Shown one piece after another: positions 52,996 through 61,113 of a stretch of 64,000 bases of DNA. The DNA is from Leptospiraceae bacterium. Lineage in GTDB: Bacteria; Spirochaetota; Leptospiria; Leptospirales; Leptospiraceae. Positions within the stretch are counted from its first letter, which is position 1; every line of letters begins with the position of its first letter. The notes below the pieces were generated by a model that had not been told where the DNA came from, did not search any database, and saw nothing but the letters and a program-made list of their open reading frames with translations. A program made the position numbers and the translations under genes. The DNA lies in the NCBI GenBank assembly GCA_016708435.1, contig JADJFV010000002.1, positions 186,001 to 250,000 of the forward strand, in the 5' to 3' direction.

Positions 52996-54216
52996 ATGAA
53001 TCAGTTAATTACATCAAATCGAATTCCAAAATTAACTCTAGCGCTTATTTTTTTTACAATGCTTCCTGTAACGATGATCGTTCCTGTATTCAAAGACCTT
53101 GTAAAAGATAGACTCGGTGGGGACAATCTCATGGTTTCCCTTTTCATGAGTTACGCGATGTTAGGCTCATTTTTATTTTCCCCGATTGCCGGGTTTCTCT
53201 CTGATAAATTCAAGAACAGAAAGTATTTTATTTCTGTATTTGCCATTCTAGATGGAATTAGTTTTTTTCTTTTGGTCAATGCAGAAAACCTACAGATACT
53301 ACAGATTATCCGCTTCTTCGAAGGAGTCTGCCATATTTTTGTAATTGGACTTTTACTTTCTCTCATTGCAGATAGAGAAAATGATTCCACCAATGAGCAT
53401 TTTTATAAAAAGGGAATCTTAATGGGACTCGCGGGAATGTTTTTAAGTCTAGGTGTAGGCATTGGCTCCCCGATGGGAATTTTAGGAAAGAAGAATCCCC
53501 TACTCCCATTCTATGTGGCGGGGACCATCATGATTCTAATCGGAATCGTTTCTTTTTTTCTGTTAAAAGACTATGAGTTTTTTTATCACGAGCGGATAAC
53601 ACTGAGTAAATGGTCAAATGCATTTCAACAAAACAAACTAATTCTAGTTCCCTATCTTTACAATTTCATAGACAGATTTACAGTTGGATTCTTTGTAACT
53701 AGTTTCAATCTACATCTTCGAGAAGATTTAAAATTCAATCCGGGAGAAGTTGGTCTTTATCTTTCTTTGGTCTTAATTCCAATGAGTTTATTTTCCTATC
53801 CATTTGCAAGACTGGCTAGAAAAACAGGTCCATTTCTGTTAATGATGATTGGCTCTTTACTGTATGGAATTTCTCTCGGATTTGCAGGAGGCGTTAGCGG
53901 TAAATTGGAATTATTCACACTGCTTATCCTTTGTGGGACAGGTGCGGGAGTCATGTTTGTGCCTTCGATGATGCTTGCTTCGCAAATGTCACCCAAAGGA
54001 ATGAATGCGAGTGTGATGGCGGGGTTTACAGGTGTTGGCTCTATTGGATTTATGCTTGGTCCGATTGCTTCTACTCTTTTAGAGAGATATTTAAAAACAA
54101 ATTACTCCTTTGAATCTTCTTTTTTCATTCTATCACTTCTTTTTGGTAGTCTGGAAATTCTTGTTGTATTTTTTACATTCCCATTCAGTCGAAAATTAAA
54201 AGAGGTAATTAAATGA
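52996..54216 (+). CDS. Major facilitator superfamily transporter
   Basis: Starting at ATG 52996 (MNQLITSNRIPKLTLALIFF), 406 residues with 12 membrane helices. The loop motif GFLSDKFKNRKYF between helices 2 and 3 matches the MFS motif A. The second half contains LARKTGPFLLMMIGSLLYGI and GAGVMFVPSMMLASQMSPKG. A TTG at 52969 is possible but has no ribosome site. Substrate unknown. The stop overlaps the next ATG (ATGA). Confidence 0.85.
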   Translation: MNQLITSNRIPKLTLALIFFTMLPVTMIVPVFKDLVKDRLGGDNLMVSLFMSYAMLGSFLFSPIAGFLSDKFKNRKYFISVFAILDGISFFLLVNAENLQILQIIRFFEGVCHIFVIGLLLSLIADRENDSTNEHFYKKGILMGLAGMFLSLGVGIGSPMGILGKKNPLLPFYVAGTIMILIGIVSFFLLKDYEFFYHERITLSKWSNAFQQNKLILVPYLYNFIDRFTVGFFVTSFNLHLREDLKFNPGEVGLYLSLVLIPMSLFSYPFARLARKTGPFLLMMIGSLLYGISLGFAGGVSGKLELFTLLILCGTGAGVMFVPSMMLASQMSPKGMNASVMAGFTGVGSIGFMLGPIASTLLERYLKTNYSFESSFFILSLLFGSLEILVVFFTFPFSRKLKEVIK

Positions 54217-54389
54217 GTTTAGAATTTCAAAACTATTTAGTATATAGCATTGTCTTGATTGCGCTGGTAAAATTTACACAACCTATATGGACATTTTTCT
54301 ATAAACTTTTATTTAACAAAAAGAAAATTCAATCAGAGGATACTTCTTGTTATACCGGAACTTGTGCAAAGTGTAAGGTTAAGACTTGA
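54213..54389 (+). CDS. Small Cys-containing membrane protein
   Basis: A 58-residue frame: MSLEFQNYLVYSIVLIALVK, a membrane segment, then a Lys-rich stretch and SCYTGTCAKCKVKT. The plan, one helix followed by a Cys cluster, resembles the FeoB-associated Cys-rich membrane proteins, though no FeoB is near. ATG overlaps the MFS stop (ATGA) and its own stop overlaps the next start, so it is firmly set in an operon. Confidence 0.65.
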   Translation: MSLEFQNYLVYSIVLIALVKFTQPIWTFFYKLLFNKKKIQSEDTSCYTGTCAKCKVKT

Positions 54390-55021
54390 GTAAGTTCAAC
54401 CAAGAATACTGGGATTCTATGTATGCAGAGGACGATGAATCCATCATTGACGGCGTTGACAATGCAAAAGAACATGCAAAGTATTTAAAGAGTGCTTTAG
54501 CTTTAGGAGAAATACAAGTCGCAAGTATCGGTGACTTTGGATTTGGAAAAGGAATTTTATTAAAAGAAATTGCAAGAGAATTTAAACCAGAACGGATAAT
54601 AGCGATTGACCCTTCGAAAGAGGCTAACGACAAACTAAAAAAACAAAAGTGGATAAAGCAATTCTCTCTCTCCGTTCAATGCACTACTCTAGAAGATTTG
54701 GATGAATCTAAAATCAAAAAGCCACTTGATTTAGGTATCTGCAATTCAATCTTCCAATACATTCCCACGAGCAAAGTCTCCTTTGCATTCGCTAAACTTT
54801 CAAGGCTTTGTAAGTATGTTTATTTTTCTGTGCCTACAAAAGTCGATTATGAGTATATGAAAAAGGAGCTTGATTTTATTGATCCATATGCACATGTTCG
54901 AGATAAAAAATTCTACTTAAAGAGTATGTCTCCTCATTTTACAATCGTATCCCTTAACCTTCTAGAAAGTAAAGTTTATAACCGCGAATCTGGTTTTCTC
55001 TATGAGTTTTTCCGATTTTAA
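54386..55021 (+). CDS. Class I SAM-dependent methyltransferase
   Basis: A 211-residue protein starting at TTG 54386, which overlaps the preceding stop by 4 bp. It begins SKFNQEYWDSMYAEDDES, with a SAM-binding glycine-rich motif VASIGDFGFGKGILLKEIAR and the acidic RIIAIDPSKE. LDLGICNSIFQYIPTSK is the post-II motif. Substrate unknown. Part of the MFS/small-protein/methyltransferase unit. Confidence 0.78.
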   Translation: MSKFNQEYWDSMYAEDDESIIDGVDNAKEHAKYLKSALALGEIQVASIGDFGFGKGILLKEIAREFKPERIIAIDPSKEANDKLKKQKWIKQFSLSVQCTTLEDLDESKIKKPLDLGICNSIFQYIPTSKVSFAFAKLSRLCKYVYFSVPTKVDYEYMKKELDFIDPYAHVRDKKFYLKSMSPHFTIVSLNLLESKVYNRESGFLYEFFRF

Positions 55022-55076
55022 ATAAAAGTTGTAGCAAAAAAATTGCATCGTTTCAAATTTGCAAAGGGAGTCCTCT

Positions 55077-56126
55077 ATGAAAGTTACAGCATTAGGTGTT
55101 CATTCAGCATTTGCCACTGGCACATACAAAGACGTAATCGAAACAGCAAAGGTAGAAGCTATGATTGCAGAAGCAGTCAAGTCTGCAAAAGACACACAAT
55201 CACACCTCACCATTAACGGTATTCGAAATATTTTAAAAACAAATTCTACTCGTGCCTACTTCCCCCGCTATCAGAGTAACTTCCTTTTAGAATTTCAAAC
55301 TCAGGGTAAAGTTAAGCCTGACGTATATCGTTTTGTTTTAGATTTTGGAAGCGATATACGCCATTCCCTTGCCAATGTTGGACTCAAGATGGGCGATATT
55401 GATGGATACTACTGTTCTCACCCACATGCAGATCATATCGGCGGCATAGAAGGAATAGCCCTTTCGACAGTATTCAATCCTTTTTGGAATTCAAAGAAAA
55501 CAGATTGGCTCGCTTCTGAAAAGAAACGTAGAACAGAAGATGAAGGTAAACCAAAACAACTCGATCCTATCACTGATAGATTATTTAAGAGAGAAAAAAT
55601 TCCTGCTGATTGTAAGCCTGATCTTTGGGGACATAGAGAAGTGTTGGACGATCTTTGGGATGCAGCAAAACCAGGACTTGATACATTGCAGGGGGTAAAG
55701 AATGTTTCCCTCGACACTTTCTTCAACCAAATCGTTATGTCTAAGAGCCTCGAATACCAAATCAACGATGGCGACAAGAGCTGGATTTTTTATACAGTAG
55801 AATCCACTCACGTAGTTGGGGGAACTTCATATATGCCGTCATTCGGACTGATGTTTGAAAGCGCTGATAAGAAAATCTATTTTCCAACGGATACTCTCTA
55901 TATCATGCCACCAATCATGAAGCCATTCTATGAATCAGCTGACATCATCTATCACGATTGCGAAACAGGACCACGCAGTGGTGTTCATTCCCATATTGAT
56001 GAAATTCGAAAAATTGATCCTGTTATAAAAAAGAAATGTTATTTGTATCATTACACAGAAGAGCCTGTTGTAGATGAAGGGGAATTTTTAGGAATTGTAA
56101 AGACTGGCGAAGTGCACGAGTATTAG
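55077..56126 (+). CDS. Metallo-beta-lactamase-fold hydrolase
   Basis: ATG 55077 is chosen because GGGAG lies at 55066-55070; an earlier ATG adds six residues. The 349-residue protein carries CSHPHADHIGGIEGIAL (HxHxDH), an insert rich in charged residues (about 130-190), STHVVGGTSYMPSFGLMFES, IYFPTDTLY and HDCETGP, then HSHIDEIRKID. Family members include phosphodiesterases and RNase Z-like enzymes. No specific substrate can be named. Confidence 0.82.
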   Translation: MKVTALGVHSAFATGTYKDVIETAKVEAMIAEAVKSAKDTQSHLTINGIRNILKTNSTRAYFPRYQSNFLLEFQTQGKVKPDVYRFVLDFGSDIRHSLANVGLKMGDIDGYYCSHPHADHIGGIEGIALSTVFNPFWNSKKTDWLASEKKRRTEDEGKPKQLDPITDRLFKREKIPADCKPDLWGHREVLDDLWDAAKPGLDTLQGVKNVSLDTFFNQIVMSKSLEYQINDGDKSWIFYTVESTHVVGGTSYMPSFGLMFESADKKIYFPTDTLYIMPPIMKPFYESADIIYHDCETGPRSGVHSHIDEIRKIDPVIKKKCYLYHYTEEPVVDEGEFLGIVKTGEVHEY

Positions 56127-56129
56127 CCG

Positions 56130-56204
56130 CATCATCGTAGAGACGTTAAACTCAATGTCACTCCCTCTGGTCGTTCCATAATGCGCAACGTCTCTACGAT
56201 GATG
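56130..56204. repeat. Inverted repeat of the GTAGAGACG type
   Basis: CATCATCGTAGAGACGTT (56130-56147) and its exact complement AACGTCTCTACGATGATG (56187-56204) bracket 39 bp. Related to 56706-56733. It follows the hydrolase stop closely and could act as a terminator, but no T-tract follows. Confidence 0.7.
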
Positions 56205-56282
56205 ATGTTCACGACAATAACTAATTAAACCCCGCTTGCGTAAAATGTATTGCAGTCCTTTCAATACTTTCTAAACTATGTC

Positions 56283-56684
56283 ATGGATTTTTTAAAAACA
56301 ATAATGAACGAAATAAGCGGAGACAATTCCTCCGAAATCGGCAATCTAACCAAAACACTTCTTTCTAATAGTGGGGATAAGGGCGTTTTGCTTGATACTG
56401 TGGTCAATACGATAAAAGAAAAAGGCATGGAAGATAACGTAGAAAGCTGGATTGGAACTGGCGACAACAAAGCCATATCTGCGAATCAGTTAAATGATGC
56501 GTTAGGCACTGATCTAATGTCTTCCCTGTCCCAAAAAACAGGCATCCCTGAAAAAGAATTAAGTGGAATGCTTTCTACATTATTACCAGTTGTAGTGAAT
56601 CAACTCACTCCACAAGGTAAGGCAGAAGGTGATAATGGTAGTCTAGTTTCTACAGGGTTGGGACTGTTAAAAGGTTTTCTGTAA
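56283..56684 (+). CDS. YidB-like (DUF937) protein
   Basis: Starting at ATG 56283, 133 residues: MDFLKTIMNEISGDNSSEIG, VESWIGTGDNKAISANQLND, ALGTDLMSSLSQKTGIPEKE and LSGMLSTLLPVVVNQLTPQG. This is the YidB/DUF937 pattern, in which helical pairs end in 'LPxxVxxLTPxG'. Function unproved. An earlier TTG start at 56250 is possible. Confidence 0.8.
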   Translation: MDFLKTIMNEISGDNSSEIGNLTKTLLSNSGDKGVLLDTVVNTIKEKGMEDNVESWIGTGDNKAISANQLNDALGTDLMSSLSQKTGIPEKELSGMLSTLLPVVVNQLTPQGKAEGDNGSLVSTGLGLLKGFL

Positions 56685-56705
56685 AATTTTGTATTTGTTG
56701 TAATA

Positions 56706-56733
56706 GTAGAGACGTAGCGCGCTACGTCTCTAC
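56706..56733. repeat. 28-bp perfect palindrome
   Basis: Half site GTAGAGACGTAGCG directly followed by its reverse complement. It has the same word as 56130-56204 and resembles a palindromic repeat common in several bacterial phyla. It lies in the 219-bp gene-free gap between the YidB gene and the accessory cassette. Confidence 0.8.
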
Positions 56734-56903
56734 CTTTATTCTAATAATTCATTGAACCAAGCTTAAGCTCTTTCGTAAATCTAGCACTGTAATTGATTCC
56801 TTTTATCCGTTTAGCACTTGGAGTGCCAGTAAAAAGAAAGTTTATCTATAAAGCGTCTAATCGAAATTAGTTTCTAAAAACTTTTTAATATGATAATTAC
56901 TAT

Positions 56904-57332
56904 TTATCTATCATAAGTCATTTTAAATGCTGCTTTTACAAGTCTCCCAACTCTCCACTTATTGTTATTTGTTTCTTCAAAAATGCCCATGTTTTTCATC
57001 GAATCAAATGCTTTGGATACTTTTTCTCTAAATCTAACATCCCCCCCCATCTTTTTATTAATTGCAATAATCAATTTCATTCTCTCAAAAGGAGTTCTTT
57101 CATCTTGAAATGATTCAATGAATTTTTTTATTTGTTTTTCATTTTCACTTTCTTTTTCTGCAAATTCTAACAAAAATTTAAGCTCATGTTTTAAGCTATC
57201 TAAATAGTCTTGTGCAACTCTATTATAAACCTGAATAATAATTTTATTGTCTATACTATTTCCTTGCTTTATATCTTTGTTTAATTCCTTAACAAAGGAT
57301 TGATATACCCTTGGATAATAAGGTATATTCAT
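56904..57332 (-). CDS. C-terminal part of the accessory ATPase (winged-helix-like)
   Basis: A frame of 142 codons from ATG 57332; coding in the same frame extends upstream to about 57505 (DKKDSFDLDILSDTLGRAEL, REIFPNKIGSGNSNIDSFFL). The pattern 'iFPxxi...sYFTD...PYYPRVYQSFVKEL' and the ending 'LGIhEEtNNNKWRVGRLVKA' fit the post-ATPase region of STAND or Sll1717-type P-loop proteins. It is therefore probably the C-terminus of the protein at 57532-59505, separated by one or two homopolymer indels at 57490-57535, or a coupled gene starting at TTG 57535. A third gene with separate function is less likely. Confidence 0.6.
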   Translation of the reverse strand: MNIPYYPRVYQSFVKELNKDIKQGNSIDNKIIIQVYNRVAQDYLDSLKHELKFLLEFAEKESENEKQIKKFIESFQDERTPFERMKLIIAINKKMGGDVRFREKVSKAFDSMKNMGIFEETNNNKWRVGRLVKAAFKMTYDR

Positions 57333-57531
57333 ACTTTTTTCAGTATCTGTAAAATAACTTAGAAAAAAACTATCGATGTTAGAATTTCCACTTCCAATTT
57401 TATTTGGAAAAATCTCTCTTAAAATCGAGATGCAATCTTTAATTGGTAATTCAGCTCTTCCTAAAGTATCACTTAAAATATCTAAATCAAACGAATCTTT
57501 TTTATCTTTATTTTATTGTATAAAATATCTC

Positions 57532-59505
57532 TCAAGTAATTTCCTTCCGTTTTAGCCAGAAGTCTAGAAACAAAAAATTTAGAATAGCCTGTTCTGTCCA
57601 TACTAATTCAATACTATCTTTTTGTTCTGAATTTTGTATAAATTCTGGTTTCAAATCCTTTCTTAGAAAAAGTTTGACTTGAATTTTCTCAAAATAAGAA
57701 TCTGTTAAAATTGTATTCATTACTCCGTAAAGTGCTTTAACATAATAATTTATATAATAAACATCAAATGTCGTTTCTAGACCATCAATACAAAATGTAA
57801 TTTTTTCTTCTTGAGATACCAAAATACTCTTTAATTTAGTGCTATAATTTGAAGACTCTTTCTTAAAGTTTTCATATTTTTTCTTAAATTCTTCTTCAAA
57901 CACTTTATTAGGCAAGCTTCCATGTTTGGAAATAGTTTCAATTGCCGTCAAGAAAATGCACCACCAGAAGTTTTCAACTAAGCCATCAATATCTTCTATA
58001 CGAGAATTTTCTAATTTCTTAATTTCTTTATTAAATGACCAAATAATATTTTTAACAGTATCAGAGCGACCATTAATACCCTCTGCATTTTTTCTTTCAA
58101 GAAAATAATCATCTTGAGCAATCAATGGCTTTGCTAAATTTCGACTTACAAGTTCAGCAAAGATTTTAGTTTTTCCAGTTCCCTTCCTTCCATAAATGTA
58201 ATTAATATCATTATTTTTATTTAAGAGTTTATTTAGAGCATCAGTTAAAATAAGCAATCCTTCATCTTTTATCCCAGAATAATCAGGTTTGATAAATTTA
58301 CTTTTATCGGATTCTATTTCTAGAATACTCCTTAATTTTTGTAATACAAGTAGATTCTCACTTAAAATCTGTTCGGTATCAGGTAATAAATTATCTCTGT
58401 AAGAGGGATCATATTGCCAATCTAGAAAATTTGCATTTATATCCCCCACGGAAATATCATCAATATCTAACCCTTCCTTAATCTGTTTATTCTTTACAAA
58501 TAAAAATTTTAAATCCTCTTTTTGTCTTTCGAAATGATCTTTATCTATAGGAGCTAAATCTTTAGTCATATACGGCTTTTGCGAAATGATCGGAATGTCA
58601 GAAGAATTAGAATTCAGAACAAGTGATTTTAAAAATTGATAAGAATGTTGCCATTGATTATCCAATCTTGTAAAAAGAACTAGTTGTCCTATTAATTCAT
58701 TTATCCAAGTTATAGAGGAAATCGACATTCCAGATCTTTGATCAACTAACACAATATCATATAAATTCTCTTTCGCAAAACTTTGTAATCCTTTTGCAAG
58801 TATTTGAATAGTTGCAGGATTTACATTTGCCTGCAAAGTCATTCCGGAATATTCAATACTCCAATCATCCTCTAATTCACTCATCTCATTGTAAATTAAA
58901 GATGGTTTTGCTCCAATAATATCAATAGAACCACCGGATGGTTTACTATCATAATTTATTGCATTGATTTTTTTGCCCAAATATAATCCAAGTAAAGTGT
59001 TTTCTAATTTAAGATCCTTGTTATAAATAAGATCAAGGGAGGGAGCCTCAAAATCAGCATCTATTACTAATACTTTCCAACCATACTTCATTAGGTTTAA
59101 TGATAAAGCCGTTAAAACACTAGAACGACCTTGACCACCTTTATATCCAAAAAAATGTATAACCTTTAAGGGGTCTTCATTTTCAGTCTTTGTTTTATTA
59201 AGCAAATCTAACTCTTCTTCTATTCTTAATTCAGACCAATATGTTCCCCTATTCTTGATTTCTCTTTTATCAAAATCCTCCTGTGATAGACATTCTAAAC
59301 TAAGGAGGGATAGATTACTAATATCTCTAATGTATTGTGGTTCAATGTTTAACAAATTGCAAAACTTAATTTCGTTTTCCTCTTCATCATCAGTGAAATC
59401 TGGATGAGTCAAAATAAGAAATGTGTATGGGAAACGATAAGCTATTTTAAATTGCTTTGGGAAATGTTTTTTTACTTGGTCTAAAACACTTTTAATATTA
59501 TTCAT
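57532..59505 (-). CDS. KGGxGR-type MinD-like ATPase fused to a Sll1717-like P-loop ATPase
   Basis: A 657-residue protein. Residues 1-110 have no clear match. A MinD/ParA-like domain follows (about 115-400) with the variant Walker A HFFGYKGGQGRSSVLTALSL, VIDADFEAPSLDLIY and VLVDQRSGMS. A second P-loop lies at about 440-460 (NYIYGRKGTGKTKIFAELVS), with FCIDGLETTFD as a Walker B-like strand and a sensor region ending IELVWTEQAILNFLFLDFWL. KGGxGR ATPases occur in NTP-dependent conflict systems. The start overlaps the upstream gene by 8 bp. Confidence 0.75.
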   Translation of the reverse strand: MNNIKSVLDQVKKHFPKQFKIAYRFPYTFLILTHPDFTDDEEENEIKFCNLLNIEPQYIRDISNLSLLSLECLSQEDFDKREIKNRGTYWSELRIEEELDLLNKTKTENEDPLKVIHFFGYKGGQGRSSVLTALSLNLMKYGWKVLVIDADFEAPSLDLIYNKDLKLENTLLGLYLGKKINAINYDSKPSGGSIDIIGAKPSLIYNEMSELEDDWSIEYSGMTLQANVNPATIQILAKGLQSFAKENLYDIVLVDQRSGMSISSITWINELIGQLVLFTRLDNQWQHSYQFLKSLVLNSNSSDIPIISQKPYMTKDLAPIDKDHFERQKEDLKFLFVKNKQIKEGLDIDDISVGDINANFLDWQYDPSYRDNLLPDTEQILSENLLVLQKLRSILEIESDKSKFIKPDYSGIKDEGLLILTDALNKLLNKNNDINYIYGRKGTGKTKIFAELVSRNLAKPLIAQDDYFLERKNAEGINGRSDTVKNIIWSFNKEIKKLENSRIEDIDGLVENFWWCIFLTAIETISKHGSLPNKVFEEEFKKKYENFKKESSNYSTKLKSILVSQEEKITFCIDGLETTFDVYYINYYVKALYGVMNTILTDSYFEKIQVKLFLRKDLKPEFIQNSEQKDSIELVWTEQAILNFLFLDFWLKRKEIT

Positions 59506-59983
59506 AAATTTCTTTTCCTAAATTGTCTTTTAACTGTTCATAAATTTGTTTTACTTCTTTTAAACAAACTTTAATATCATCCTCAGAAGAAGTATCAATT
59601 GCATCCTGATAATCGCTGTTATGTCTTATGTATCTTATATTAGGATAACTTGATTTACCAATATCTTTATTTTGCTTAGGTATTCCGTTTCGATCATACA
59701 CCCATAAATTCTTAAGCAAATCTAAATCTCCTTTAGGAGTAATCGCTGTGCCGTTGTTAATTGAATTAAGAAATTCAATAAGTTTATCCTTCAACTGATC
59801 GTGACTAGTAAAACTCGACAAATTCTCTTTCAAGAAAAGTTCAAGAGTAATTAATTTTGTATAGAGTTCTAAAAGAGGCTGCTCAGGTAAACTGACTGTA
59901 AAGTTTTTTTTATTATATTTAAATATCTGGCTCATCTCATTTAGAAAAAGAAAACTAAAGCCATTAGTCAATGATTTTTTCAT
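59498..59983 (-). CDS. Small partner protein of the accessory ATPase
   Basis: A 161-residue protein; a second ATG at 59935 (MSQIFKYNKKNFTVSLPEQP) would give 145 residues and may be the real start. It has helical stretches LLELYTKLITLELFLKENLS and DDIKVCLKEVKQIYEQLKDN around a middle segment LLKNLWVYDRNGIPKQNKDI. No known domain is recognised. Its stop overlaps the ATPase start by 8 bp, so the two are coupled; it may be an effector or a regulator. Confidence 0.62.
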   Translation of the reverse strand: MKKSLTNGFSFLFLNEMSQIFKYNKKNFTVSLPEQPLLELYTKLITLELFLKENLSSFTSHDQLKDKLIEFLNSINNGTAITPKGDLDLLKNLWVYDRNGIPKQNKDIGKSSYPNIRYIRHNSDYQDAIDTSSEDDIKVCLKEVKQIYEQLKDNLGKEIYE

Positions 59984-60092
59984 CTAAAATGGGTTTTATC
60001 CAATTACTCGTTTTCGGCATATCCTTGATTTGATAGTGTTCTTAAAAGATCATTAAGATTAAAACTGTTTTTTCTAAATAAAAACAAAAAGA

Positions 60093-60362
60093 TTAATTAT
60101 TCTCCATGTATCTATCTTTTTCTTCATGAGTTAGAGATTTAAGATACTTCTCCACCTTCAATGCTTCTGCCCTTGCAGCTACTTTTGTATACCACTTCAA
60201 TTTAACAAAATCAAATCTCCCAACAAATTTATCAGTATTATGCTCTACCACACTATCAAAATGTTCTCCAATTCTCGCCTTTAAGTTATTTGTTTGTCCA
60301 ACATAATAACAAGAGAATTTACCATTCTTAAAACAATTGAGGATATAAACATAAAATTTCAT
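60093..60362 (-). CDS. GIY-YIG nuclease superfamily protein
   Basis: An 89-residue single-domain protein: KFYVYILNCFKNGKFSCYYV, GQTNNLKARIGEHFD, WYTKVAARAEALKVEKYLKS. It has the YVYIL...YVGQT form of the GIY-YIG motif with Arg in the following helix and Glu in RAEALKVEK. It is the short UPF0213/YhbQ-like type. Role unproved, perhaps DNA repair or mobile DNA. Its stop lies 110 bp from the small partner of the accessory ATPase. Confidence 0.82.
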   Translation of the reverse strand: MKFYVYILNCFKNGKFSCYYVGQTNNLKARIGEHFDSVVEHNTDKFVGRFDFVKLKWYTKVAARAEALKVEKYLKSLTHEEKDRYMENN

Positions 60363-60433
60363 TCTTTTCTTTCTTATTCAAGAGAGTTTGTTACGAGTGA
60401 GTCATTGACTGACTCTACGACTTTAATTTATCT

Positions 60434-60509
60434 CCCCTCTCCATAGAATTCCGATGATATGGAGAGGGGGTTACTCTATATTATACCCCAACTTATACAA
60501 AATTGGGGT
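60434..60509. terminator. Paired hairpins downstream of the aconitase gene
   Basis: CCCCTCTCCATA (60434-60445) pairs exactly with TATGGAGAGGGG (60458-60469). ACCCCAA (60485-60491) pairs with TTGGGGT (60503-60509). These two hairpins follow the aconitase stop on the reverse strand. Neither has a long T-tract, so they may be termination or repeat structures. Confidence 0.4.
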
Positions 60510-60523
60510 GAGGCGTGAGGTAA

Positions 60524-61075
60524 TTACCCCTTCTGCTCTGCCTTAATGATATTAAGCGCAGAACCTGCTTTAAACCATTCAATCTGACTTGCGTTGTAGG
60601 TGTGATTTGCTTTGACTTCGTCTTTCGATCCATCTTTGTGATTTAGAACTAAAGTAAGAGGAACTCCTTCTTTAAATGAAGTAAGTCCAACGATATCAAT
60701 CGCATCATCTTCTAGAATCTTCGCATAATCATCCTTATTCGCAAATGTAAGAGCAAGCATACCTTGTTTCTTTAAGTTGGTTTCGTGGATACGGGCAAAT
60801 GACTTTACAAGAATCGCACGCACTCCGAGAAAACGTGGCTCCATAGCTGCGTGTTCACGAGAAGAACCTTCTCCGTAGTTTTCGTCCCCTACTACAATCG
60901 AGCCAACGTTTGCTGCTTTGTAAGCTCTTTGCACTTTAGGAACAGCGTCGTAACTGCCAGTTAATTGATTTTTAACGTTGTCTGTTTTTTCGTTAAAGAA
61001 ATTCACTGCACCAATGAGCATGTTGTTAGAAATATTATCTAAGTGCCCACGATACTTGAGCCAAGGTCCTGCCAT
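60524..61075 (-). CDS. acn: Aconitate hydratase, C-terminal swivel domain (frameshifted)
   Basis: The 183 codons from ATG 61075 encode the aconitase swivel domain: SMAGPWLKYRGHLDNISNNM, VGDENYGEGSSREHAAMEPR and the end SALNIIKAEQKG. In-frame coding continues upstream of the ATG as VKAKGKCTTDHIS, joining the large fragment at 61114. Correction of TTT to TTTT at about 61120 gives an unbroken mitochondrial-type aconitase, so ATG 61075 is an internal codon. Confidence 0.88.
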   Translation of the reverse strand: MAGPWLKYRGHLDNISNNMLIGAVNFFNEKTDNVKNQLTGSYDAVPKVQRAYKAANVGSIVVGDENYGEGSSREHAAMEPRFLGVRAILVKSFARIHETNLKKQGMLALTFANKDDYAKILEDDAIDIVGLTSFKEGVPLTLVLNHKDGSKDEVKANHTYNASQIEWFKAGSALNIIKAEQKG

Positions 61076-61113
61076 AGAGATATGATCTGTTGTGCATTTG
61101 CCTTTAGCCTTAA

